Part shown: positions 8,760 to 17,636 of the stretch, piece after piece
Layout: each line of letters opens with the position of its first letter
How positions within the stretch are numbered: the stretch's first letter is position 1
DNA from: Flavobacterium sasangense DSM 21067
GTDB lineage: Bacteria; Bacteroidota; Bacteroidia; Flavobacteriales; Flavobacteriaceae
NCBI RefSeq assembly: GCF_000686885.1
Contig: NZ_KK366033.1
Coordinates: forward strand, 1 to 64,000
Length of the DNA stretch: 64,000 bases
Direction of reading: 5' to 3'
Notes under the pieces: generated by a model
What the model was told of the DNA's origin: nothing
The model's database searches: none
What the model saw: only the letters and a program-made list of their open reading frames with translations
Made by a program: the position numbers and the translations under genes

Positions 8760-9683
8760 ATGAAATACTTAAAATTAATTCGATACCAAAATTTATTGAT
8801 GCTTGCTTTCATGCAATTGGTATTTCGTTACTTATTTTTAGCACAATCGTATGTAGACTTAGCCTTAACCGATTTTAATTATATTTTATTAGTCATTGCA
8901 ACAGTTTGCATCGCGGCTGGCGGTTATGTCATAAATAATATCATGGATCAAGATACTGACGAAATCGCAAAACCTCAAAACCGTGTGGTTGGTGTTTCTA
9001 TTTCGGAAACGGTAGCGTATAATTGGTACATTGGCTTGACGATTGTTGGTGTTGGAATTGGATTTTATTTATCGAATGTAATTTACAAACCTACTTTTGC
9101 TTCGATGTTTATTTTGGTGGCAACTTTACTGTATATGTATGCTACTAGTTTCAAGCAAATTCCAGTTCTTGGAAATATGGTAGTAGCCTTGATGCTTTCA
9201 ACAAGTATTATCATCATTGGATTATTTGATATTTTACCAGCAATTGATGTAGATAATCGTTTCCGAATGAAAGAAGCTTTCGATATTTTAATACATTATG
9301 CCATTTTTGCTTTTATCATTAATTTAATTCGTGAAATTGTAAAAGACATGGAAGACATGGATGGTGATTATCAATCAGGAATTAACTCCTTACCAATCGC
9401 TATCGGAGTTCAAAAAACGAAAATAATTGTTGGAGTTTTAACCGTAATTTCAATTGGAATTTTAGCGTATTATGTAAATTCTAATTTATTCGAATTGGAT
9501 TATGTGGTGTATTATGCAATGATTTTAATCGTTGGACCACTAATTTATTTCGGAGTGAAATTATTGAATGCTGCAACGAAAAAAGAATATCATCACTTGA
9601 GTTTGGTTTTGAAAATCATTTTGTTTTTCGGAATTTTATCGGTTGCTGTTATTGTTTTCAATTTAAAATTAGCCAATGCTTAA
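8760..9683 (+). CDS. UbiA-family prenyltransferase (geranylgeranylglycerol-phosphate type)
   Basis: A 307-residue integral membrane prenyltransferase with about nine hydrophobic segments. The two Asp-rich motifs that bind Mg-prenyl diphosphate are clear: N59-x3-D63-x3-D67 (NNIMDQDTDEIAKPQNR) and a second DMEDMDGDY stretch near residues 195-203. The closest family by my recognition is the digeranylgeranylglyceryl phosphate synthase-like branch usually associated with archaeal ether lipids, which is common and little studied in Flavobacteria. It ends 8 bases inside the following maf gene. The activity in bacteria is not settled, so the acceptor is left open. Confidence 0.85.
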   Translation: MKYLKLIRYQNLLMLAFMQLVFRYLFLAQSYVDLALTDFNYILLVIATVCIAAGGYVINNIMDQDTDEIAKPQNRVVGVSISETVAYNWYIGLTIVGVGIGFYLSNVIYKPTFASMFILVATLLYMYATSFKQIPVLGNMVVALMLSTSIIIIGLFDILPAIDVDNRFRMKEAFDILIHYAIFAFIINLIREIVKDMEDMDGDYQSGINSLPIAIGVQKTKIIVGVLTVISIGILAYYVNSNLFELDYVVYYAMILIVGPLIYFGVKLLNAATKKEYHHLSLVLKIILFFGILSVAVIVFNLKLANA

Positions 9684-10260
9684 AGACAAACTAAATAAAA
9701 TCAACATTATTTTAGCTTCTGGTTCGCCCAGAAGACAGCAATTTTTTAAGGAAATGGATTTGCATTACACCATTCGCCTAAAGGAAATTGAAGAAATCTA
9801 TCCCGAACATTTGCAAGCGGAAGAAATCACCAATTTCTTAGCCGAATTAAAAGCAAGTGCCTTCGAAAACGAACTAAAAGAAAACGATGTTTTAGTTACG
9901 AGTGATACGATTGTTTGGTTAAATGGAAAAGCGTTGGGCAAACCAAAAGATTATGAAGATGCGTTTGAAATGCTGCAACAATTAGCCAATCAAACACACG
10001 AAGTGATTACATCTGTTTGCTTGAAATCGATTGATAAAACAGAAGTTTTTCATTGTGTTACCAAAGTTACCTTTGCCAATTTATCTGATGAAGCAATCAA
10101 ATATTATCTTGATAATTACCAACCTTTTGACAAAGCTGGAAGCTACGGAATTCAAGATTGGATTGGTTTGGTCGGAATTTCAAAAATTGAAGGTTCTTAT
10201 ACGAATGTGGTAGGATTACCAACGGAAATGTTATTTCAAAAATTAATGAATTATGCTTAA
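9676..10260 (+). CDS. maf: Maf-like nucleoside triphosphate pyrophosphatase
   Basis: Hydrolyses non-canonical or excess nucleoside triphosphates to monophosphates (dTTP/UTP in the YhdE group). The 194 residues carry the family motifs: ASGSPRR near 14-20, the acidic pocket SDTIV near 76-80, GKPKDYEDA, and the C-terminal KAGSYGIQD followed by GSYTNVVGLP. The start overlaps the upstream prenyltransferase gene by 8 bases and the stop overlaps the MscS gene by 8 bases, so it sits inside a polycistronic run. Confidence 0.92.
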   Translation: MLKDKLNKINIILASGSPRRQQFFKEMDLHYTIRLKEIEEIYPEHLQAEEITNFLAELKASAFENELKENDVLVTSDTIVWLNGKALGKPKDYEDAFEMLQQLANQTHEVITSVCLKSIDKTEVFHCVTKVTFANLSDEAIKYYLDNYQPFDKAGSYGIQDWIGLVGISKIEGSYTNVVGLPTEMLFQKLMNYA

Positions 10261-10789
10261 ATTTATTGATAATCCGTATTTAGATCAAGAAATAGCTACC
10301 TTAATTGTATTGTTGGTCTATTTTGTTTTACGATTTAGTTCTAACAAATTAGTTCGGAAATATGCTACTTTAAATGAAGTTTTAGAACATCGTACTAATT
10401 TAGTAATCAAATACATAAACTTACTACTTGGCATTTTGGGATTAATTTCAATTGTAATTATTTGGGGAGTAAAAAAAGATCAAATATTACTTTTCATTTC
10501 TTCTGTTTTTGCAGTTGTGGGCGTTGCCTCGTTTGCTCAATGGTCGATTCTAAGTAATATTACAGCTGGAATTATTTTGTTCTTTTCATATCCTTTTAAA
10601 ATTGGAGACAGAATTAAAATCCATGACAAAGATTTTCCAATCGAAGGGGAAATTGACGATATCAAAGCTTTTTATGTCATTTTAAAGTCTTCTGATGGCG
10701 AAATGATTACTTATCCAAATAATCTATTAATGCAAAAAGGAATTTCAGTTGTAAATAAGCCTTTAGAAGAAAAAGAATTTTTTGATTAA
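10253..10789 (+). CDS. Small mechanosensitive ion channel (MscS family)
   Basis: A 178-residue inner-membrane protein with two or three predicted transmembrane helices and the conserved MscS core: the pore-lining stretch AVVGVASFAQWSILSNITAG, then PFKIGDRIKI and the beta domain ending in TYPNNLLMQKG. It lacks the long C-terminal alpha/beta cage of E. coli MscS, so it is a minimal version. It overlaps maf by 8 bases and is followed after 6 bases by the rhomboid protease gene. A role in osmotic down-shock release is inferred from the family. Confidence 0.88.
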   Translation: MLKFIDNPYLDQEIATLIVLLVYFVLRFSSNKLVRKYATLNEVLEHRTNLVIKYINLLLGILGLISIVIIWGVKKDQILLFISSVFAVVGVASFAQWSILSNITAGIILFFSYPFKIGDRIKIHDKDFPIEGEIDDIKAFYVILKSSDGEMITYPNNLLMQKGISVVNKPLEEKEFFD

Positions 10790-10795
10790 AAAACT

Positions 10796-12274
10796 ATGAA
10801 TAACAAACTACTCCCTCACTACACTATTGAATTTGATATTAACCAAGCTGATAAACCTAACTTTTTTAAGTCTATCGAATTTGCTTTTAAACAACTTCAT
10901 TGGGATATCATCTCTTCTTCAGAAGATAAAATTGAAGGTCACACCTCGTTATCTTTAAGTTCGTGGGGCGAATCAATTACAATTAAAATTTCTGATACTA
11001 AAGTTACAATTGAAAGTAAATGTGTTGGAAATCAATTATTCGATTGGGGAAAAAACAAAAAAAATATTGAAAGCTTATTAGAACAAATAAAACATTACGA
11101 ACAAAGTGCTTTTGAAGTTGGTGATATTGAAGTTATAGAAACTCCAAAGAATAATTTCGATTCAATAAGTAAAAAGAAAAGCAGTTTCAAAGATTATTTA
11201 CAAGTATTTATTCCTACAAAAGATTATTTCTTTACTCCTATTCTAATTTTTTTAAACATTTTAGTCTTTGTTGTTATGGCAATTGATGGAATGAACATCA
11301 TTTCTCCTGCATCAGAAGATTTAGTGAAATGGGGTGCCAACGAAAGATCTTTAACATTAAATGGAGAACTTTGGAGATTATTTTCGTGCATTTTTATTCA
11401 TATTGGCATTATACACCTAATTATGAATTTATATGCCTTAATTTTTATAGGAAGTATTTTAGAGCCTATTATCGGGAAATATAAATTCATTATTGGATAT
11501 TTAATTTCAGGATTCATTGCTAGCACTGCGAGTTTGTGGTGGAATACTTTTTCATTAAGTGCTGGTGCTTCAGGTGCTATTTTTGGACTATTCGGTATAT
11601 TCCTAGCATTACTAACAACCAATTATTTAGACAAAACAACAAGAAAATCAATGCTAACCTATATTTTTATTTATATAGGATTAAATCTAATGAATGGGTT
11701 TCAAGATGGTATTGACGCAGCTGCGCATTTAGGAGGTTTACTTTCTGGATTTATTTTCGGATATGCCTTTTATTACGGATTAATCAACAAAGAATCTCAT
11801 GTAATTAATAACTGGATATTAAGTATTATTTCCTTTTTAGGTATTGCTTGCTCTTTTTTAGTGTTACAAAAAATTCCGAATCCAATTCAAAAATATAAAA
11901 ATGAATATGGTCAAGAAATCAATTATTTTGATGTCTATGAAATCAAAATGAAAGATTTTGAATTAAATGAAAATTTAGCACTTGAAATTCAAAATAAGGC
12001 AGGTTATAGTAAAGAAGAAATGTTACATTACATTGAAAATCACACATTATATTATTGGACCGAGAATTTAAAAATCGTAAAAGAAATTGAAAAATTTAGC
12101 ATTCCAAAAGAAACTTTGGAAAGAAATGAAATGATAAAAAAATATGTATTACTTCGATTAAAACAGACAAAATTAATTCGAGAAAAGATTAAGTCGGAAT
12201 CAGACAAATTTGACAAGAGCATTATAGAAACAAATCAGGAAATTGATAACATTATAGAAAGTATTGTCAATTAA
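10796..12274 (+). CDS. Rhomboid-family intramembrane serine protease
   Basis: A 492-residue protein with a soluble N-terminal domain (about 1-140), a six-helix rhomboid core (about 145-330) and a charged, probably cytoplasmic C-terminal tail. The catalytic pair is present: Ser259 in GASG and His311 in AHLGG. The accessory HxxxN (His207, Asn211) and the WR loop motif LWRLFSCIFIH are also present. It should cleave single-pass membrane proteins within the bilayer. It is the last gene of the DUF2520-KdsC-UbiA-Maf-MscS run and is followed by a terminator. The N- and C-terminal extensions are longer than in GlpG and may recruit substrates. Confidence 0.93.
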   Translation: MNNKLLPHYTIEFDINQADKPNFFKSIEFAFKQLHWDIISSSEDKIEGHTSLSLSSWGESITIKISDTKVTIESKCVGNQLFDWGKNKKNIESLLEQIKHYEQSAFEVGDIEVIETPKNNFDSISKKKSSFKDYLQVFIPTKDYFFTPILIFLNILVFVVMAIDGMNIISPASEDLVKWGANERSLTLNGELWRLFSCIFIHIGIIHLIMNLYALIFIGSILEPIIGKYKFIIGYLISGFIASTASLWWNTFSLSAGASGAIFGLFGIFLALLTTNYLDKTTRKSMLTYIFIYIGLNLMNGFQDGIDAAAHLGGLLSGFIFGYAFYYGLINKESHVINNWILSIISFLGIACSFLVLQKIPNPIQKYKNEYGQEINYFDVYEIKMKDFELNENLALEIQNKAGYSKEEMLHYIENHTLYYWTENLKIVKEIEKFSIPKETLERNEMIKKYVLLRLKQTKLIREKIKSESDKFDKSIIETNQEIDNIIESIVN

Positions 12275-12288
12275 TAAAAAACTGTTAA

Positions 12289-12320
12289 AAAGGAAGCGAT
12301 TAAAACTTCCTTTTTTTTTA
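12289..12320 (+). terminator. Terminator after the rhomboid gene
   Basis: The stem AAAGGAAG/CTTCCTTT with a 9-nt loop is followed by a run of T. It closes the plus-strand gene run starting at 7442. Confidence 0.8.
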
Positions 12321-12350
12321 TTTCCTTATTTTTGAAACAAAACCATTGCA

Positions 12351-14798
12351 ATGAAACGAAGCATAACTTCAATTTTTATATTTGTTTTTTCTATAACAAT
12401 GTGCGCGCAAGCACCGAAAAAACTAAGTTCTGTTGAAATTTACGATCAAGTTCAAAAGCTAAATTTCTTAGGAAAAGTATTGTATGTAGCAGCGCATCCC
12501 GATGATGAAAATACAAAACTTATCACCTACTTCTCCAATCATTATCATGCACAAACGGCTTATTTATCGTTAACACGCGGCGATGGTGGACAAAATTTAA
12601 TTGGAACCGAACTACGCGAAAAATTAGGTGCCATCAGAACCCAAGAATTATTAGCTGCTAGAAGAATTGATGGTGGCGAACAGTTTTTTACGCGCGCCAA
12701 TGATTTCGGATTTTCTAAAGAACCAAATGAAACCTTTTCCATTTGGAACAAAAATGAAGTTATGGAAGATGTTATTCAAGTAATTGAAACGTTTCGTCCT
12801 GATATTATTGTGAATCGCTTTAGTCATAACACGCCTGGTACAACCCACGGACATCATACCGCTTCTGCTATGTTGAGTTTAGAAGCATATGATTTAGTAA
12901 AATATAAACCAAAACGCATTTTTTTCAATACTTCTTGGTGGTTTTACGGAAGTCAGGAAGCGTTTGATGCTGCTGATAAATCAAAATTATTAGCCATAAA
13001 TTCCAATGTTTATTATCCATTAAAAGGAAAAAGTAATAACGAAATTGCTGCTTTAAGTCGAAGTCAACACAAGTGTCAAGGTTTTGGAACTTTGGGAAGT
13101 CGTGGCGACGAAATTGAATATTTAGAGTTACTAAAAGGTGATTTACCAAGTAATACTAATCTATTTGAAGGAATTGATACGTCTTGGAATCGAGTAAAAG
13201 GAGGAAATGAAATTGGAAAAATTCTGTACGACATTGAAAAGAATTTCAACTTTGAAAATCCATCGGTTCATATTCCAAACTTAATAAAAGCATACGATTT
13301 AATTCAAAAATTAGAAGATGCTCATTGGAAAGAAATCAAATCAAAACAAATTATTAAGATTATTGAAGCTTGTAGCGGTTTGTTTATGGAAGCCGTTGCA
13401 GATACTGAAACTACAACAAAAGATAGTAATTTCAACATCAATATTGAAGTAATTAACAGAAGTCAATCGAATGCAAAATTGATTTCTGTAAAAGCGTTAC
13501 AACTTCCGTTAGAAACCAAAAATGCTGTTTTAAAAAATAATGAAAAAACAAGTTTTCAATTTAAGAATGTAATTATTGGCGAAAATGTTGATTATTCCAA
13601 CTTATTCTGGTTAAAAGAAAAACAAACCGAAGGAATGTATCGTGTTTCGGATAAATCCATTCGAATTTTACCTGAAGTTTCATCTAATTTTCCAGTTGTT
13701 TTCACTATTGAAATCGAAGGAAAAACAATTGAATTCGTAAAGAATATTTGCTATAAATTCAACAATCCAGACGATGGCGAAACCTATGTTCCGTTTACCG
13801 TTTTACCAAGCGTTACTAGTTCGATTGAACCTAAAGTAGTAATTTTTAATGCTACACAACCAAAAGAAATTACAGTTGTTGTAAAAGCACACAAGGCAAA
13901 TATTTCAGGCAAATTATCATTAGATATTCCTGCGGATTGGAAAGTAAGTCCAAATGAAATATCATTTGAAATTGCTGCTAAAAATGAAGATAAAAAGTTT
14001 ACTTTCACCTTATATCCAACCAAGAAAGAAATTACCACTAAAATAAAAGCTAAAGTGGAAATTAACAACCAAACCATTGATAAAGAATTAATTACCATAC
14101 AATATCCGCACATTCCAAAACAAACCATTTTAGTACCTTCAGAATCTAAAATTGTTAAATTAGATATTGAAACCAAAGGAAAAAACATTGGCTATATTAT
14201 TGGAGCTGGGGATGAAGTAAATAAAAACATAGAAAATTTAGGTTTTACTGTAACCAACATCAATGTAAATGAAATTACGGATGATAATTTAAAACGTTTT
14301 GATGCAATAATTTTAGGAATAAGAGCTTTTAATGTGATAGACGAACTAAAATATAAAAACAAAACATTGTTTAATTATGTAGCAAATGGAGGGAATTTAA
14401 TTGTACAGTATAACACCACTAACAATTTGGTTACAAAAGAAATAGCGCCGTATAACTTAGAACTTTCAAGAGATCGAGTTACCGATGAAAATGCAAAAGT
14501 AACTTTCTTACAACCTGACCATAAAGTATTGAATCAACCAAATAAAATTACTAGCAAAGATTTTGAAGGTTGGGTTCAAGAACAAGGTTTATACTATCCA
14601 AACAAATGGAGTTCAGAATTTATTCCTATTTTAGCTTCCAATGATGAAGGTGAATCTTCAAAAACTGGTGGTTTAGTAATTGCAAAATATGGTAAAGGAA
14701 ATTACATTTACACTGGATTAAGTTTCTTTAGAGAATTACCTGAAGGTGTTAGCGGTGCTTATAGATTATTGGCTAATTTAATTGCATTGGATAAATAA
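12351..14798 (+). CDS. PIG-L family deacetylase, exported
   Basis: An 815-residue protein with a signal peptide (about 1-19) and an N-terminal LmbE/PIG-L zinc deacetylase domain (about 40-260). The metal ligands are visible: AHPDDE (His49, Asp51, Asp52) and the distal HGHH (166-169). The rest is beta-rich with a ThuA/GATase-like fold near the C-terminus (about 620-815). PIG-L enzymes remove N-acetyl groups from GlcNAc-containing substrates, and large exported versions in Bacteroidota are thought to act on glycans. It is followed without a gap by a 36-codon membrane ORF and then a sodium symporter gene, suggesting uptake of a product. The substrate is unknown. Confidence 0.9.
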   Translation: MKRSITSIFIFVFSITMCAQAPKKLSSVEIYDQVQKLNFLGKVLYVAAHPDDENTKLITYFSNHYHAQTAYLSLTRGDGGQNLIGTELREKLGAIRTQELLAARRIDGGEQFFTRANDFGFSKEPNETFSIWNKNEVMEDVIQVIETFRPDIIVNRFSHNTPGTTHGHHTASAMLSLEAYDLVKYKPKRIFFNTSWWFYGSQEAFDAADKSKLLAINSNVYYPLKGKSNNEIAALSRSQHKCQGFGTLGSRGDEIEYLELLKGDLPSNTNLFEGIDTSWNRVKGGNEIGKILYDIEKNFNFENPSVHIPNLIKAYDLIQKLEDAHWKEIKSKQIIKIIEACSGLFMEAVADTETTTKDSNFNINIEVINRSQSNAKLISVKALQLPLETKNAVLKNNEKTSFQFKNVIIGENVDYSNLFWLKEKQTEGMYRVSDKSIRILPEVSSNFPVVFTIEIEGKTIEFVKNICYKFNNPDDGETYVPFTVLPSVTSSIEPKVVIFNATQPKEITVVVKAHKANISGKLSLDIPADWKVSPNEISFEIAAKNEDKKFTFTLYPTKKEITTKIKAKVEINNQTIDKELITIQYPHIPKQTILVPSESKIVKLDIETKGKNIGYIIGAGDEVNKNIENLGFTVTNINVNEITDDNLKRFDAIILGIRAFNVIDELKYKNKTLFNYVANGGNLIVQYNTTNNLVTKEIAPYNLELSRDRVTDENAKVTFLQPDHKVLNQPNKITSKDFEGWVQEQGLYYPNKWSSEFIPILASNDEGESSKTGGLVIAKYGKGNYIYTGLSFFRELPEGVSGAYRLLANLIALDK

Positions 14799-14909
14799 AT
14801 GATTATGAACAACAACAAACATCAATGGAAAAAAAGTTATAGCATTGTACTGATTTTAAATGCTATATACATCCTTATTTTCTATTTAATAATGGAAATC
14901 TACACCTAA
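14799..14909 (+). CDS. 36-residue single-span membrane peptide
   Basis: This ORF starts at the base right after the PIG-L stop (second ATG at 14805) and ends one base before the symporter start at 14911. The peptide is hydrophilic and basic at the N-terminus (NNNKHQWKKS) and then has one hydrophobic stretch of about 18 residues (IVLILNAIYILIFYLIM) before a short tail. The arrangement is that of a small single-pass membrane protein encoded as a third gene of the operon. I know no family for it. The exact fit between neighbours with no wasted bases argues for a real, translated ORF, possibly a symporter accessory subunit (inference). Confidence 0.6.
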   Translation: MIMNNNKHQWKKSYSIVLILNAIYILIFYLIMEIYT

Positions 14910-14910
14910 T

Positions 14911-16596
14911 ATGGAAATTTTAGATTGGATTGTACTATCAGTCACCTTATCGTTTATAGTAATCTACGGTATTCTAAAAACCAAAGGAAGTGCTAATGTA
15001 AAAGACTATTTATTAGACAATAACGAAACTCCATGGTTTACAGTTGGTGTTTCGGTTATGGCTACGCAAGCAAGTGCAATTACTTTTTTATCCACACCAG
15101 GGCAAGCCTATCATGACGGAATGGGATTTGTGCAGTTCTATTTTGGACTACCATTAGCGATGATTGTGATTGCTTATACTTTTATTCCGATTTACCATCG
15201 ATTAAAAGTATATACAGCTTACGAATATTTAGAACAACGTTTCAATGTTCAAACCAGAACTTTAGCCGCTATTTTATTTTTAATTCAAAGAGGTTTAGGA
15301 ACTGGAATTACCATTTATGCACCTTCCATCATTTTGTCAGCACTTTTAGGATGGAATTTGAATATGCTAAACATTATCATTGGAATTTTAGTGATTGTTT
15401 ACACCGTAACGGGTGGAACCAAAGCTGTAAATGTTACCCAAAAACAACAGATGTTCGTGATTATGTCGGGAATGTTTATCATTTTCTTCTACATTTTAAC
15501 GAATCTTCCACACGAAGTTGATTTTTCAAACGTACTTCATATTGCGGGTGCAAATGGAAAAATGGATATTCTAGATTTCTCTTACAATCCTGAAACACGT
15601 TATACGTTTTGGAGTGGAATTACAGGAGGATTCTTCCTAATGCTTTCCTATTTTGGAACGGATCAATCTCAAGTTGGACGCTATCTATCAGGAAAATCAA
15701 TTAAGGAAAGCCAAATGGGATTAATTATGAATGGAATTTTAAAAGTGCCAATGCAGTTTTTTATCTTGTTAACAGGTGTTCTGGTATTTGTATTTTTTCA
15801 ATTTAACGATGCGCCTTTGCATTTTAATCCTACCAATGTTGCAAAGGTAAAAGCTTCTGAGCAAAAGGTAGCTTACGAAAATCTAGAACAAAAATTAGTT
15901 CAATTGAATACTGATAAAAAAATTGTAAATCAAATTTACATTGAACAACTAAAACACAACGAATACGATAATCCGATTCTGAAAAAGCAAATGGTGGCGC
16001 TTTCACTAAAGGAAAAAGACTTAAGGGAAGAAGCAAAAGATGTTATAGCAAAAGTAGATGGGAAAACGGAAACTAATGATAAAGATTATGTTTTTCTTTA
16101 TTTCATCTTAAACTATCTTCCTAAAGGTATTTTAGGATTGTTATTGGCTGTTATTTTTAGTGCCGCAATGTCATCAAGTGCTTCTGGACTAAATTCATTA
16201 GCAGCGACGTCTGCTATTGATATTTACAAACGAAATGTAAATGCAAAATCAGACAAACATTATGTATATGCAACACAGTATTTCACTATTTTTTGGGGAA
16301 TTGTAGCTATTGGGTTTGCTTGTATTAGTTCGTTATTCGAAAACTTGATCCAATTAGTTAATATTATTGGTTCTATTTTTTATGGAACCGTTTTAGGAAT
16401 TTTTCTAATTGGATTTTATATCAATTATATCAAAGGAAAAGCAGTATTTATTGGTGCTTGTATTAGCCAACTAGCCATTTTCTATATTTTTTACCTAGAT
16501 ATTGTAGGGTACTTGTGGTTGAATTTTATTGGTGCTTTACTAACAATTGGTCTATCTCTTATACTTCAGAAATTTTTTAACAAATCAAACTCATAA
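14911..16596 (+). CDS. Sodium:solute symporter (SSS family)
   Basis: A 561-residue inner-membrane transporter with about 13 hydrophobic segments and the SSS core. The N-terminal segment has SVMATQASAITFLSTPGQAYHDGMGFVQFY, and a later helix has FSAAMSSSASGLNSLAATSAIDIYK, the region holding the sodium site in SglT-like proteins. Between the central helices (about residues 300-385) there is a long charged, largely helical loop not present in the shorter transporters. It lies one base after the 36-residue ORF and 112 bases after the deacetylase gene. The solute (sugar, sialic acid or other) cannot be told from sequence. Confidence 0.92.
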   Translation: MEILDWIVLSVTLSFIVIYGILKTKGSANVKDYLLDNNETPWFTVGVSVMATQASAITFLSTPGQAYHDGMGFVQFYFGLPLAMIVIAYTFIPIYHRLKVYTAYEYLEQRFNVQTRTLAAILFLIQRGLGTGITIYAPSIILSALLGWNLNMLNIIIGILVIVYTVTGGTKAVNVTQKQQMFVIMSGMFIIFFYILTNLPHEVDFSNVLHIAGANGKMDILDFSYNPETRYTFWSGITGGFFLMLSYFGTDQSQVGRYLSGKSIKESQMGLIMNGILKVPMQFFILLTGVLVFVFFQFNDAPLHFNPTNVAKVKASEQKVAYENLEQKLVQLNTDKKIVNQIYIEQLKHNEYDNPILKKQMVALSLKEKDLREEAKDVIAKVDGKTETNDKDYVFLYFILNYLPKGILGLLLAVIFSAAMSSSASGLNSLAATSAIDIYKRNVNAKSDKHYVYATQYFTIFWGIVAIGFACISSLFENLIQLVNIIGSIFYGTVLGIFLIGFYINYIKGKAVFIGACISQLAIFYIFYLDIVGYLWLNFIGALLTIGLSLILQKFFNKSNS

Positions 16597-16600
16597 AATA

Positions 16601-16631
16601 AAAAAGTCCCGAAATAATTTCGGGACTTTTT
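16601..16631. terminator. Bidirectional terminator
   Basis: A perfect 14-bp stem, AAAAAGTCCCGAAA paired with TTTCGGGACTTTTT, has a 3-nt loop. It lies between the converging symporter and DUF2911 genes. Confidence 0.92.
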
Positions 16632-16650
16632 TTGAATTAATTTAAAACTT

Positions 16651-17502
16651 TTATTTAGACCATTCCGCAATGCTGTCTTTGTTCATTTTCTCATAGTCAG
16701 CATTTCCTGCTTTTACTGATAATGCTAATGATTCTTTAGCTGTAGCAATAGCACCTTTTTTATCTCCTAATTTAGCTTGGATTAATGACTTTAATCTTAA
16801 ATACCAAAATGGAACGTCTTCTCCTTTTGGTGAATTAGCAATAGCAGCATTTGCCCAAGTTAATGCTTTATTTAAATCACCATTTGATTGATAAAAATAT
16901 TGAGCTGATGAAAAATAATCCGCTGCAGATGGCCCAGCTAAAGTTTTTTCAATACTCTTCATTGCTATTTCTTGAGTAGGAACAGAAAATGGAATAGATA
17001 CCATTGTTCTTTCCCAAGATAATTCAATAACTCCTGAATCATTCGTTAAATTATTTAAGAAAATAGAAAGTGATTCTACTGATTTATTTAATGTTTCAGG
17101 TTTAACGGTAATTTTTAAAGCTACTTTAGATTCGTCCCAATTTTCAGGTAATCCCCAATTGTTAGTATCCGAATAAAAAATAATATCCCAACTGTCTGCT
17201 TTTGGTGTAGTGTAAAAAGCGTACTTCCCTTTTTTAAGTTCTTTTCCACCAATTTTTACATTTTCACTAAATGAAATAGTGGTATTGGCATTAGCACCCG
17301 TTCTCCACATTTTTCCAAAAGGAACTAAATCGCCATAAACGGTTCTTCCTTTTGCACTCGGTCTAGAGTATTCTACTTGTACAGTTGTAAGTCCAACAAC
17401 TTGTTCAACTTTTGCTAACGGACTCGATTGAGGTGTTTTTACTTGCGCCTCAACCATAAAATTGGCTAATACTACAGCCAACATTACAATAATTTTTCTC
17501 AT
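16651..17502 (-). CDS. DUF2911 domain protein, exported
   Basis: A 283-residue protein with a Sec signal peptide (cleavage near residue 19, after VEAQ). The N-terminal part is the DUF2911 domain (about 30-190), recognised by VEYSRPSAKGRTVYG, PFGKMWRTGANANT and KKGKYAFYTTP. The C-terminal ~90 residues form a helical tetratricopeptide-like region (SSAQYFYQSNGDLNKALTWA). Such proteins are common and usually multicopy in Bacteroidota; the function is unknown. It is monocistronic and divergent from the photolyase operon. Confidence 0.88.
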   Translation of the reverse strand: MRKIIVMLAVVLANFMVEAQVKTPQSSPLAKVEQVVGLTTVQVEYSRPSAKGRTVYGDLVPFGKMWRTGANANTTISFSENVKIGGKELKKGKYAFYTTPKADSWDIIFYSDTNNWGLPENWDESKVALKITVKPETLNKSVESLSIFLNNLTNDSGVIELSWERTMVSIPFSVPTQEIAMKSIEKTLAGPSAADYFSSAQYFYQSNGDLNKALTWANAAIANSPKGEDVPFWYLRLKSLIQAKLGDKKGAIATAKESLALSVKAGNADYEKMNKDSIAEWSK

Positions 17503-17609
17503 AGGTTTAGTTTTTGATTTTCAAATTTACAAATTGTATTAGAATCAAATGTTAATATAAACTTAAATGAATAAATTTTGTTTAATTAATATAAAAAAAG
17601 TTTAAACAA

Positions 17610-17627
17610 TTTTGTAATTTTACAAAA
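17610..17627. promoter_or_regulatory. Inverted repeat TTTTGTAA-TT-TTACAAAA ahead of the photolyase operon
   Basis: A perfect 8-bp inverted repeat with a 2-bp centre lies 9 bases before the SRPBCC start codon at 17637, in the only long intergenic gap upstream of the four-gene photolyase operon. Its position would let a bound dimer block transcription or initiation. The regulator is unknown. Confidence 0.5.
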
Positions 17628-17636
17628 AAATAGAAA

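Noticed and set aside
12560..12751. 63-residue minus-strand ORF
   Set aside because: It is antisense to the conserved zinc-site region of the deacetylase gene.
13784..14188. 134-residue minus-strand ORF
   Set aside because: It is antisense to the PIG-L deacetylase gene.
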